Assembly: GCF_008635795.1 (NCBI RefSeq)
Contig: NZ_VWRQ01000019.1
Coordinates: 79,584-143,583, forward strand
Direction: 5' to 3'
From: Paenibacillus tepidiphilus
Lineage (GTDB): Bacteria > Bacillota > Bacilli > Paenibacillales > Paenibacillaceae
DNA: 64,000 bases
Shown one piece after another: positions 56,280 through 64,000 of the stretch. The translations under genes and the position numbers were made by a program. The notes beneath the pieces are model-generated. The model was not told the DNA's origin, ran no database searches, and saw only the letters and a program-made list of their open reading frames with translations. The first letter of the stretch is position 1, and the number at the start of each line of letters is the position of its first letter.

Positions 56280-57575
56280 CTACTTCCGGCCCAGCTTGCG
56301 GGCCAGAAAGTAGACCAGCAGCAGGGAGACGGCAATCATGACGATGTTGAAGCCCAGCCTGCCCTGCAGCGGGCTGCTCTCTGCAGCGGGAGCTTCGGGC
56401 AGTTGCCGGAGCTCCGGCGCTCCAAGTGCGGCCGGCGTCTTCTCCTCCCCGGCAATATAATCCTTGAAATTCACAATGTCATACTGCGGCGCAGCCGCTT
56501 CCGCATTTCCGTAGAGCAGCCGGTAAGGCCCTGCCCCCTCGTCTGCAAAGACGATCCTGTCTACCAGGTAGTCCAGCTCAATCCCCGTCAGCGGAACCGG
56601 CGCGTCATCCCGGTTGTCAATCACAATCCGCAGGACGGAAGCGTTCGAAGGCTCCACGGGAGTAATGGCCGTGGAAGCAATCTGCGCATCCTTGAAGTCC
56701 AGCCGGTACAGCTCGCCGCTGCCTGTTACGGGAATGACTGTGCCGTCGCCGTCATAGAGCCCGTACCGGCGGGAGAAGCTGCCGCCGCTTTCCAGCAGCA
56801 GACCGGAGATTCTCAGCCGGTGCGGATTGTGCACCGTGATTTCCGTGCGCTTCTCCGCTTGCTGAGCCTCATATTGTGCAGCCTGCCGCCGCTGGAAACG
56901 CTTCGCCTGAGCTACCCGGCTGCTCTGCAGCAGCGTCATCTCCGGGAATTGCAAATCCGCCGCGTTCTGCTTCGCCACCAGCCGGTAATAGCCAAATTTG
57001 CGGCTGGCGCCCAGTGCGATACCGTTCTGTTCACGCCCGCCCACACGGTACAAATCCCCGCTTGCCACCGACTCCCAAGCCAAGCCGTCATAGCTGCCCA
57101 GCAGCTCAACATGCAGCAGGAAGTCCCCGTCGCCGTCCGGAAGCGCAAATTCCAGACGGTTGCCCAGAATGTCGGTGTTCTCCGCAAGCGGAGTGACCTG
57201 GTAATCGAAGGAAGTATCCCCGTTCTTCTTCGCCTTATGGATAAGAGTGGAAGAATAGGAGAGGGTGTGTTCTTCCAGCGTCTCCACACCGCTCTCGATA
57301 TAGAAGGGGACGCGCTTGCCCGTATGGTCGGCGATCCGCAGATCCCGCAAGTCATCCGCCGCCGCGCCATAGACCTGCTCATCCAGATAGAATTCCACGT
57401 AAGCGGCCCCGGCCGTAAATTCAACCGGCCTGGAGTAGCTCCATTCCGGAGCCGAGGCTCCGTCAGATGCGGACGAGGCTGCAGAAACAGGCAGAGCGGA
57501 TAAGAGCAGGCAGGGCAGCGACAGCAGCAGAAGCAGAGCTTTAGTCCGGGCTATCATCCTGTTGTGCCTCGGCAT
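56280..57575 (-). CDS. DUF3999 family membrane-anchored protein
   Basis: Exported protein of 431 residues: N-terminal signal peptide (KALLLLLSLPCLLLSALPVSA), a large extracytoplasmic beta-rich region (about 40-400) and a C-terminal helix (NIVMIAVSLLLVYFLARKL). Matches the DUF3999 pattern and, as usual, lies next to a DUF2339 gene. Function is not known. The ATG at 57575 has GGAGGAGG upstream; its start overlaps the DUF2339 end by 35 bases, so the two are coupled. Confidence 0.85.
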   Translation of the reverse strand: MPRHNRMIARTKALLLLLSLPCLLLSALPVSAASSASDGASAPEWSYSRPVEFTAGAAYVEFYLDEQVYGAAADDLRDLRIADHTGKRVPFYIESGVETLEEHTLSYSSTLIHKAKKNGDTSFDYQVTPLAENTDILGNRLEFALPDGDGDFLLHVELLGSYDGLAWESVASGDLYRVGGREQNGIALGASRKFGYYRLVAKQNAADLQFPEMTLLQSSRVAQAKRFQRRQAAQYEAQQAEKRTEITVHNPHRLRISGLLLESGGSFSRRYGLYDGDGTVIPVTGSGELYRLDFKDAQIASTAITPVEPSNASVLRIVIDNRDDAPVPLTGIELDYLVDRIVFADEGAGPYRLLYGNAEAAAPQYDIVNFKDYIAGEEKTPAALGAPELRQLPEAPAAESSPLQGRLGFNIVMIAVSLLLVYFLARKLGRK

Positions 57576-60111
57576 GAACCTCCTCCATTCTGGCCGATAC
57601 CCGCTGATAGAGATAAGAAATGCCCAGCAGGCAGAGGCCGAAGCTGAAATAAGCAATGATCTTGCTGCCGGTGCCCAGCAGCGTCAGATCATAGAGCAGC
57701 AGCTTGCCGGTGGCCAGCAGCGACAGGCCCAGGCCGAAGCGGCGGATATACACATATCGCCGGCGGAAGCCGTAGGCAATGTACAGCACCGCAAGGAGCA
57801 GGTATACGAGGCTGAACAGAAGACCGCCGTCATTTTGCCGCAGCTGTACGCCCAGGAAAGCCGTAACTACCGCAAGCAGATAGACACCCATGATCACCGG
57901 GTACAGCTCGGCATTGGTGTATTCGCGCCGGACCAGCTCCTTCACGAGACGCCCGCCGCTCAGCCAGACGAACAGATTGAAGAGCAGCAACAGGATGAAG
58001 GCGGCATAATCCGCAACCGTATTGGCGGAGAAGTCAGCCTGGAGACTGGGCTGTGAGACCGTCAGTCCGATACATATGAAATAGCTGATGGCGAAGAGGC
58101 CCTGAACCATATACCCGACAACCGGATCGTACAGCACCTTGATTCTCGGCAGCGCATAAGCCACAGCGATCGTCAGCATAGCGGCCATCAGCAGCTTGAA
58201 GAAGTCGGAGCGGGAGAAATTCTCAGGCACATAGAAATTGTACAGATGCAGCGCTTCATACAAGATATAGATATAGGTATTGACCAGTGCCGCATACTTA
58301 AACCCGATAGCAGCCTGTACCTCTGCCGGAGAGCTGTCCAGCACAATGTCCCGCTTGGAATGGCGGATGGCGTAGAGCAGGGCGACAATGAGCATTCCCG
58401 CCGTGATGAAGGTATATTTTAACGCAAAATACGAATTGTCGTAAAGCAACATCGGGCTGCTGGATGAAGACTGGATCAGCACATCAACAAGGAAGAAGCT
58501 TCCCAGCGAGAGCAGCAGAACCCCCCACCCGATGCGTTCGATGATCCTGGAGCGCTGCAGATGGCCGTATACGGTCAGTACCACGGCTTCCACCAGCCAG
58601 CCGATGGACCACCAGACCGCGCCAAGCTGGAACGGCACCATCAGTACGGCGAAGGTCAGCGAAGTGGCATAGAAGAGCAGCATGCTCTCTTGTTCCTGCG
58701 GCATCCGCTTCTCCAGCAGCCGGCCCAGCCCCAGATACATTAAGCAGAAGAAGAGGGCGAGCGCCCCGCGGTATACTTCAAGTCCTGCATCCATAAGCAG
58801 CACATACAGGATGAAGCAGCTGGTCACGGTATTGCAGGCGAGCAGGGCGAAGTCCCACCAGGACAGCTTGGAGCGGAACCTGAACGGATACCACAAAGTG
58901 ATTCCCAGGTACATGGCAAAAGTCAGGACCGAGTAGAACATATCGATGCTGTAGCTGTCCGACAATCCGATCAGCAGCAGTACTGAAGGCACATTGAACA
59001 GGAAGCTGATGTAATTAACGACGATCCACCGCTTGCGCAGAGAGATCAGCAGGATGAGCAGATTGAGCAAGAAGAGGTAACCCATCGCAGCATATACGGC
59101 TCCCCCTTCCAGGCCGAAGGCCCCGATGTATGAGAATAAGGGAAGGTACCCGCCGACAAGACCCAGGGAACAGATCGTCCGCGATTCATACCGGAGCGAC
59201 AGCAGCACCGCCGTTAAGGTAACGAGCACCGAAAGGCCCAGACCGGTATAAATTCCGATAATCTCCAGCAAAAAATAGCTGTAAAAGATGGAGCCGTACA
59301 GCACGGATATCCCGCCCCCGAGCAGCCCCAGCGCAAAGGCTCCCCTTCCTCTGCGGAACAGCCATTCCCCGGCGCCGAGCATGAGCGCACCGAGCAGAAA
59401 AAACAGACTGCCCTTCATATACCCGGTGAACCAGTTGGAGTAGCTGTATTTGAAGCCCGCGCCGACCGCGAGAATCAGCAGCAGAATACCCAGCCGGTTA
59501 AGCCAGTTTAACCCGATCTTCATTTCGATCACGTTCTGCCTGCGCCGCCGCCGGACCGTCTCTTCGCTGACACCCTCGGAGGCCAGCTCATCCAGCTGGC
59601 TGTCCAGTTGTGCGGCCAGCGGCTGTTCGGCTTCCCGCAGCGCTGTTCTGCGCTGGAGTACCGTCTCGTTCAGCCGGCCCGACAGCTCCTCCAGCATGGC
59701 GCGGATCTCCGCCCCGTCTTCTCCGAGCAGACGGTCGGCATTGCGGTACAGCCCGGCAATACGCTGCCTTGTCCGCAGCTCAAAGGCGGTAAGCCGGTCA
59801 TGGTGAGCGGCGCCTTGTGAGGCGAAATACGTATGCAGCTTCTTGCGGGACAGCTTCAGAATGCCCAGCTTCTCATCGAGAATCTGCTCGGTAAGCGCAG
59901 CCCGCAGCTCGGCATTCTCCCGCTTCAATTTGTCCCGCTGCGCTTCGGTCTCGGCCAGAGTCTGCCTGACCTCCGCCGAACGCCTGCGGAGCAGTTCATT
60001 TTCGTTCACCAAATCGCTGTCTTCATAGTCTTTGACCAGCTCCTGGACTTCGGCCAGGAGATCGTTCTGCTGATTCCTGATTGACTTTAGACGCTCTTTG
60101 AAATGCTCCAT
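57541..60111 (-). CDS. DUF2339 family polytopic membrane protein
   Basis: Large inner-membrane protein of 856 residues: an N-terminal coiled coil (about 1-80, rich in Glu/Arg/Leu), a linker, then more than twenty hydrophobic helices from about residue 200 to the end. DUF2339 family. It forms a two-gene operon with the DUF3999 protein. A role in the cell envelope has been suggested for such pairs but is unproven; nothing in the sequence shows a catalytic site. Confidence 0.88.
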   Translation of the reverse strand: MEHFKERLKSIRNQQNDLLAEVQELVKDYEDSDLVNENELLRRRSAEVRQTLAETEAQRDKLKRENAELRAALTEQILDEKLGILKLSRKKLHTYFASQGAAHHDRLTAFELRTRQRIAGLYRNADRLLGEDGAEIRAMLEELSGRLNETVLQRRTALREAEQPLAAQLDSQLDELASEGVSEETVRRRRRQNVIEMKIGLNWLNRLGILLLILAVGAGFKYSYSNWFTGYMKGSLFFLLGALMLGAGEWLFRRGRGAFALGLLGGGISVLYGSIFYSYFLLEIIGIYTGLGLSVLVTLTAVLLSLRYESRTICSLGLVGGYLPLFSYIGAFGLEGGAVYAAMGYLFLLNLLILLISLRKRWIVVNYISFLFNVPSVLLLIGLSDSYSIDMFYSVLTFAMYLGITLWYPFRFRSKLSWWDFALLACNTVTSCFILYVLLMDAGLEVYRGALALFFCLMYLGLGRLLEKRMPQEQESMLLFYATSLTFAVLMVPFQLGAVWWSIGWLVEAVVLTVYGHLQRSRIIERIGWGVLLLSLGSFFLVDVLIQSSSSSPMLLYDNSYFALKYTFITAGMLIVALLYAIRHSKRDIVLDSSPAEVQAAIGFKYAALVNTYIYILYEALHLYNFYVPENFSRSDFFKLLMAAMLTIAVAYALPRIKVLYDPVVGYMVQGLFAISYFICIGLTVSQPSLQADFSANTVADYAAFILLLLFNLFVWLSGGRLVKELVRREYTNAELYPVIMGVYLLAVVTAFLGVQLRQNDGGLLFSLVYLLLAVLYIAYGFRRRYVYIRRFGLGLSLLATGKLLLYDLTLLGTGSKIIAYFSFGLCLLGISYLYQRVSARMEEVHAEAQQDDSPD

Positions 60112-60282
60112 AAGCTCCCCCAGTGGCTTAATATAATGTTAATATTTTCATTTTACTATAAACCTTCAAACGGGATATTCCTTTTTTTACGCGGCATTGG
60201 GAGGAGGGGGTGGAAGATATTGTAGCGGTTGCCGCCTGCACCGTGCTAGAATGATGGGAATATCTGCAAGGAGATGACGAAT

Positions 60283-60840
60283 GTGAAATTGGTGATGATC
60301 TTTGGTCCGCAAGCTGTAGGGAAGATGACGGTGGGACATGAACTGGAGAAGGTAACGGAGCTCAAGCTGTTCCACAACCACATGACCATTGAAATGCTGG
60401 CACCGCTGTTCGGCTTCAGCCCCGAGATGTGGAGGCTCGTGGATAAATTCCGTAAGGATATCTTTGAAACCGCCGCCGCAAGCGGGATGTACGGGTTGAT
60501 CTTTACATATGTATGGGCATTTGATCTGCAGCAGGATTGGGACTTTGTGGATCAGGTCTGCCGGATCATCGAGGATAAGAACGGTGAAGTGTATTTTGTC
60601 GAGCTTGAAGCGGAGCTTGATGAGAGAATAGAGCGGAACCGGACGCCGCACCGGCTTGAACACAAGCCGACGAAGCGGGATATTGCACGTTCCGAGCAGG
60701 ATTTGAAGCAGACCATGGAGAAGTACCGGCTGAATTCGCTCGCCGGGGAAATCCGCAGAGATAACTACCTCAGAATCAACAATACGAACCTGAGCGCAGA
60801 TGAGGTTGCCGGGCTCATTAAGAGCAGCTTCCATCTATAA
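60283..60840 (+). CDS. Small P-loop NTPase (kinase-like)
   Basis: Protein of 185 residues with Walker A IFGPQAVGKMT near the N-terminus and a C-terminal lid-like region rich in Arg/Glu (ELDERIERNRTPHRLEHKPTKRD). It resembles shikimate/gluconate-kinase-like proteins of unknown substrate. AAGGAG overlaps the ATG at 60274 but lies 9 nt before the GTG at 60283, so the GTG is preferred. Confidence 0.8.
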   Translation: MKLVMIFGPQAVGKMTVGHELEKVTELKLFHNHMTIEMLAPLFGFSPEMWRLVDKFRKDIFETAAASGMYGLIFTYVWAFDLQQDWDFVDQVCRIIEDKNGEVYFVELEAELDERIERNRTPHRLEHKPTKRDIARSEQDLKQTMEKYRLNSLAGEIRRDNYLRINNTNLSADEVAGLIKSSFHL

Positions 60841-60862
60841 AAACGCTTAGATAGATGACAAA

Positions 60863-60911
60863 AAAGGGGATGTTCCTTACGCCGGATGAAGGCGCAGGAG
60901 ACATCCCCTTT
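60863..60911. terminator. Bidirectional terminator
   Basis: AAAGGGGATGT pairs with ACATCCCCTTT, with an inner TCCT/AGGA and CGCC/GGCG stem. Between convergent genes. Confidence 0.82.
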
Positions 60912-60927
60912 ACTGCAGGTGCAAGTC

Positions 60928-61962
60928 TTACCGCACGTATATGCCGCGCTCATATTGCACAGGCGGTTCCACCTTGCGGGCAATGGTCTTGGCCGCATGC
61001 AAGGACCAGTAAGGGTCGTCCAGCATGGCGCGGCCCACCGCGACCAGATCGGCATCGCCGTTGGCCAGCGTCGCTTCGGCGACATGCGCATCGTCCAGCT
61101 TGCCGACCGCGATGACCGGCACGTTCAGCGCTTCGCGGTAGGCGCGTGCGAACGGCACCTGGTAAGCGGGATGGTTGCCGGGCTTGGTCTTTCCGGGAGG
61201 CGCTTCGCCGCCGCTGGACACATGGAAGATGTCAACGCCGGCTGCCTTATAAGCCTTGGCGATCTCCAGCGAATGCTCCAGCCCGTAGCCGCCGTCCATA
61301 TATTCGACGGCCGAGATGCGCATGATCAGCGGCATGCCTTCCGGCATAACGGAACGGGCGGCCTGAATGACCTCCACGCCGAAGCGGGAGAGGTCTTTCC
61401 CGTATTCATCGCTCCGGTTGTTGATGGCCGGAGAGTGGAACTGGTGGATCAGATAGCCGTGGGCGCCGTGCAGCTCAATGACATCGACGCCTGCGGCAAC
61501 GGCCCGGCGAACAGCTTCTCTGAACTTCACGACCATCTCCTGCACCTCGGAAGTAGTCAGCGCTCTCGGCTTGTTAAGTCCTTCGTCTGCGGAGGCGGTA
61601 AAGTCCGATGCGCCTACAGGGTGAACGGCATCCTCCGCTTTCCGTCCGGCATGGGCGATTTGAATGCCGATTTTGGAGCCGTATTTATGCACCTCGTCGA
61701 TAATGCGGGCAAAGGCGGGAATCTGCTCATCCGACCATAGTCCAAGATCGCGGTTGGTAATCCGGCCGTCCGGCTCCACGTCGGTCATCTCCATAATAAT
61801 CAGACCCGTTCCGCCTACCGCGCGGGAGACGTAATGAACGTAATGCCATTCGTTCGGAATGCCGTCCTCAGCGTCTACCGAATACTGGCACATGGGGGGC
61901 ATAACGATTTTATTCTTCAGCTGCAACCCGCTCAGGGTTACGGGAGTATCCAGATAGGCCAT
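60928..61962 (-). CDS. namA: NADPH dehydrogenase / old yellow enzyme
   Basis: FMN-dependent ene-reductase of 344 residues, close to Bacillus YqjM (NamA). The N-terminal LKNKIVMPPMCQYSV is diagnostic, with the FMN/substrate residues in NEWHYVHYVSRAVGG, IQIAHAGRK (active-site His), ELHGAHGYLIHQFHSP and the C-terminal VGRAMLDDPYW. Reduces activated C=C bonds in electrophiles, thought to be a stress or detoxification role. GGAGAAAT precedes the ATG. Single gene. Confidence 0.95.
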   Translation of the reverse strand: MAYLDTPVTLSGLQLKNKIVMPPMCQYSVDAEDGIPNEWHYVHYVSRAVGGTGLIIMEMTDVEPDGRITNRDLGLWSDEQIPAFARIIDEVHKYGSKIGIQIAHAGRKAEDAVHPVGASDFTASADEGLNKPRALTTSEVQEMVVKFREAVRRAVAAGVDVIELHGAHGYLIHQFHSPAINNRSDEYGKDLSRFGVEVIQAARSVMPEGMPLIMRISAVEYMDGGYGLEHSLEIAKAYKAAGVDIFHVSSGGEAPPGKTKPGNHPAYQVPFARAYREALNVPVIAVGKLDDAHVAEATLANGDADLVAVGRAMLDDPYWSLHAAKTIARKVEPPVQYERGIYVR

Positions 61963-62150
61963 GGTTATTTCTCCTTATCGTTGTTAAGATATTGTTAATT
62001 CGTAAGTTAATATTAAAAGGTATCGCCGGACTGTACAATAAACTATCTTGGTTTGTTGCGGCGCAAATGTGATAGATCTTGCTTTTTGGAACGGGGAGAC
62101 TCTATAGTAGCTTTAAGCAGAAACCAGATTCAGAATAAGAAGGTGTAGCC

Positions 62151-63002
62151 TTGTCGACTATAGAAAACACCCGGCCGGATGCGGGTCCCGCACTGGCCTA
62201 CATTGGAAGAGCAGGCGGCAAGCCGGACTGGAGATTCCCTGCCCACCAGCATGAGGATGTCAGTGAAATTGTGTTTATTGCCCATGGGGAAGGCGTCATC
62301 AAGATCAATGGCCAGCCGTTTGCCGTGCAAGCGGGAGATATGCTGATCTATAATCAGGGCATTATTCATGAGGAATGCGCTTCGCCGATTTGTCCGCTGG
62401 ATATGTACTATTGCGGGCTAGTCCACGCTGGCAAACCAGGAGGAGAGCCGGAGCTGCTGATTCCCGCAGACGCCAGTCCCTATATCCGGACGCGTGAGAA
62501 GGCTGACCATATCCGGTATTTGTTCGATATGCTGTATGCCGAGTCCGGGGAGCAGGCCGAGGGATATGAGGCGGTCTGCTCGGGTCTCCTCACTGCGCTG
62601 ATCACCTTGATCCGCAGAATGACGGATACCCAGGTCAAGCCTTGCAAGAAGGATCCCGACGCCCTTGCCGTTTCCCTTAAGGAGTATCTGGATGAGCATT
62701 ATTTATGCCATCTCAGCCTGAATGATATCGCCGGTTTTTTCCATATGAACGCCTACTATCTTGCGCATGTCTTTAAGAAAAAATACAATGATTCTCCCAT
62801 CAACTACATGCTGCGCCGCCGAATGGGGGAGGCCAAGCGCCTGCTGGTCAACACCGATATGAAGATCAGGGAGATTGCCGATTTTCTCGGTTATGAGAAC
62901 GCCAATTATTTCTCGATTCTGTTTACGAAGACGATGGGCGAATCACCCACACAGTTTAAGCGCAGCGAGCGGAAAGAACGGATCGATCTGCTGCAGCGGT
63001 GA
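62151..63002 (+). CDS. AraC-family transcriptional regulator
   Basis: Regulator of 283 residues: a cupin sensor (HQHEDVSEIVFIAHGEGVIKIN, about 25-90) and a C-terminal double helix-turn-helix (LSLNDIAGFFHMNAYYLAHVF; IREIADFLGYENANYFSILFTK). TTG start at 62151 with AGAAGGTG at 5 nt; no ATG fits better. Divergent from namA with about 190 bases between. Confidence 0.9.
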   Translation: MSTIENTRPDAGPALAYIGRAGGKPDWRFPAHQHEDVSEIVFIAHGEGVIKINGQPFAVQAGDMLIYNQGIIHEECASPICPLDMYYCGLVHAGKPGGEPELLIPADASPYIRTREKADHIRYLFDMLYAESGEQAEGYEAVCSGLLTALITLIRRMTDTQVKPCKKDPDALAVSLKEYLDEHYLCHLSLNDIAGFFHMNAYYLAHVFKKKYNDSPINYMLRRRMGEAKRLLVNTDMKIREIADFLGYENANYFSILFTKTMGESPTQFKRSERKERIDLLQR

Positions 63003-63115
63003 AGGTTGAGGGCAGGGGAAACCGCCAGGATTTTGGATTGTAAGCTGACATGAATTGCGATATGATCGTATAGTCAAGTAAACAGAGATGGGATTGGACA
63101 TAGGATGTGAGGGAC

Positions 63116-63361
63116 ATGAACAACTGGCGGAGAAACAACCGCAAACGCAAACGCACAGTATACATAAGACGGCGCTATGTCAGAGGCTGGAGAGAGCTGC
63201 GGGAAGCCGTTGCCCTGCTTTTGCTGGTGCTGGCGCTGATGGGCTGGCCGGTGTTCAGCGTTATTTTCTGGTTAAGCGGAAATAATGTGCTGGGTCCGAT
63301 TTCGTTGCTGCTCTCCCTGATAAGTGCATTTGTGCTGTACCGGGCTTTGAACGAGGATTGA
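63116..63361 (+). CDS. Small two-helix membrane protein
   Basis: Protein of 81 residues: a very basic N-terminus (NNWRRNNRKRKRTVYIRRRY) and two hydrophobic helices (EAVALLLLVLALMGWPVFSVIFWL and GPISLLLSLISAFVLYRAL). No family recognised. A GTG nine bases upstream is possible. The 3' end runs into the 22-bp repeats. Confidence 0.7.
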   Translation: MNNWRRNNRKRKRTVYIRRRYVRGWRELREAVALLLLVLALMGWPVFSVIFWLSGNNVLGPISLLLSLISAFVLYRALNED

Positions 63362-63408
63362 ACAAGAGCTGTATGAGAATTGAACAAGAGTTGTATGAGA
63401 ATTGAATC
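63356..63408 (+). repeat. 22-bp direct repeat
   Basis: ATTGAACAAGAGYTGTATGA plus GA, twice, then a partial third unit. Starts at the 3' end of the small membrane protein gene. Confidence 0.8.
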
Positions 63409-63426
63409 AAGGAATCATTTGGACTT

Positions 63427-63449
63427 CCGCGCGCTGCGCGGTTTTTTTT
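63427..63449 (+). terminator. Terminator next to the intron
   Basis: CCGCGC-GCT-GCGCGG followed by eight T, directly before the putative intron start. Confidence 0.85.
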
Positions 63450-64000
63450 GTGCAGCGTGCCCAGAGGCACGCATTATCTAGTTGGTGAAAGTCCAACCAA
63501 GGGAGGGGCCAAGCCGCCCTTGTAGCTAGGATGCTTGCGCATGGCGAAATCTGTGTGTAAAAGCGCATCGACAAAAGTACTGGTCAGAGACCGGGCGAGC
63601 GACAATCCAGGCCGTAACATTAAGTGAATCCTGCCGCGTCGTCAAAAAGGCCCTGCGAAGGGGAACAGAGGAAGCCGAGTCTCGTGCATATAGACGAAGG
63701 CCAAGGAAGCTGTACAGAACTTGGAGCAACAGCGAAGAATCCTCCGGCGTATAGGGAACGGCATGGATTGAAGGATAATGCAGTGAACTGGGGAGACCCT
63801 CCCCCACACGGAATTTTTTTTTTTTTGAAACCCGTAAAGAGACGCTCTATAAGTCTAAAAGATGAAATGAACCGTCTGTGGGAAGGGAGTCCGAGGGGCT
63901 CATAGTACCGAAGAACCTAAGGACAACATAACCTTAGGGAGGGAAGGAGCCCTGCTTTGTTTATGCTTTTGGAGGAGGTACGAGTGAGTGAATGCCAATC
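63450..64000 (+). mobile_element. Group II intron, 5' part (runs off the window)
   Basis: Begins GTGCAG right after the T-run. Group II-like features include CTAGTTGGTGAAAGTCCAAC near 63478-63497 and GGGAAGGGAGTCCGAGGGGC with CTCATAGTACC near 63880-63907, then a GGAGGAGG ribosome site at 63971. The intron-encoded reverse transcriptase would start at GTG 63984/63988 or ATG 63992; too little remains to decide. Insertion right after a terminator hairpin is the habit of class C introns. No domain V is visible because the window ends. Confidence 0.7.

Noticed and set aside
63526..63807. Short frames inside the intron region
   Set aside because: They lie in structured intron RNA and show no protein features.

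Overview
The window looks like chromosomal DNA from a Paenibacillus-type Firmicute. It is moderately GC-rich, with strong AGGAGG ribosome-binding sites, frequent GTG/TTG starts, an SLH-domain surface protein, Gram-positive lipoboxes and LexA/GlnR/FNR-type operators. No rRNA, tRNA or CRISPR array was seen. Genus is inferred from gene content and style, not from a marker gene.

Layout. 1-9.8 kb: end of a sensor kinase, a cupin, an acetyltransferase, an aldo/keto reductase coupled to an EF-G-like ribosome-protection GTPase, a lipoprotein, and a large SLH-anchored protein with a caspase-like His/Cys core. 9.9-12.3 kb: a Nudix hydrolase and two half-size YdcZ transporters around a Crp/Fnr regulator, with a shared palindrome before two promoters. 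12.8-19.9 kb: nitrite assimilation (ANTAR regulator, TrpD2-like protein, nirB-nirD-nirC-cobA) with a GlnR/TnrA box and an ANTAR-type two-hairpin leader overlapping a terminator, then a HesB-like gene behind an FNR-type site. 20-24.7 kb: two duplicated SDRs, a TetR regulator and a sugar kinase with an extra C-terminal domain. 24.9-28.4 kb: a metal ABC transporter with two permeases. 28.5-36 kb: a GntR regulator and an operon of two phosphoesterases, a sugar-type ABC transporter and a tyrosine phosphatase. 36.2-42.6 kb: a GH2 beta-galactosidase, tiny transcribed peptides and an SOS-type Y-family polymerase operon. 42.7-44.4 kb: an IS3-family element inside a 52-bp tandem repeat. 44.6-50.3 kb: EamA transporter, two AraC regulators, acetyltransferase, small kinase, DUF488, degenerate repeats and an MBL hydrolase. 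50.9-55.7 kb: a debranching-type glycosidase, acetyltransferase, TetR plus paired SMR pumps, nucleotidase. 56-63.4 kb: DUF3999/DUF2339 membrane pair, small NTPase, old yellow enzyme, AraC. The window ends in the 5' part of a group II intron.

A roughly 190-bp modular intergenic repeat occurs four times (about 1.6, 12.6, 50.6 and 56.0 kb) and is not explained by any gene. The best candidates for further attention are the ANTAR attenuator, the caspase-like surface protein, the Crp/Fnr palindrome regulon, the phosphoesterase/ABC/phosphatase operon and the dispersed repeat.
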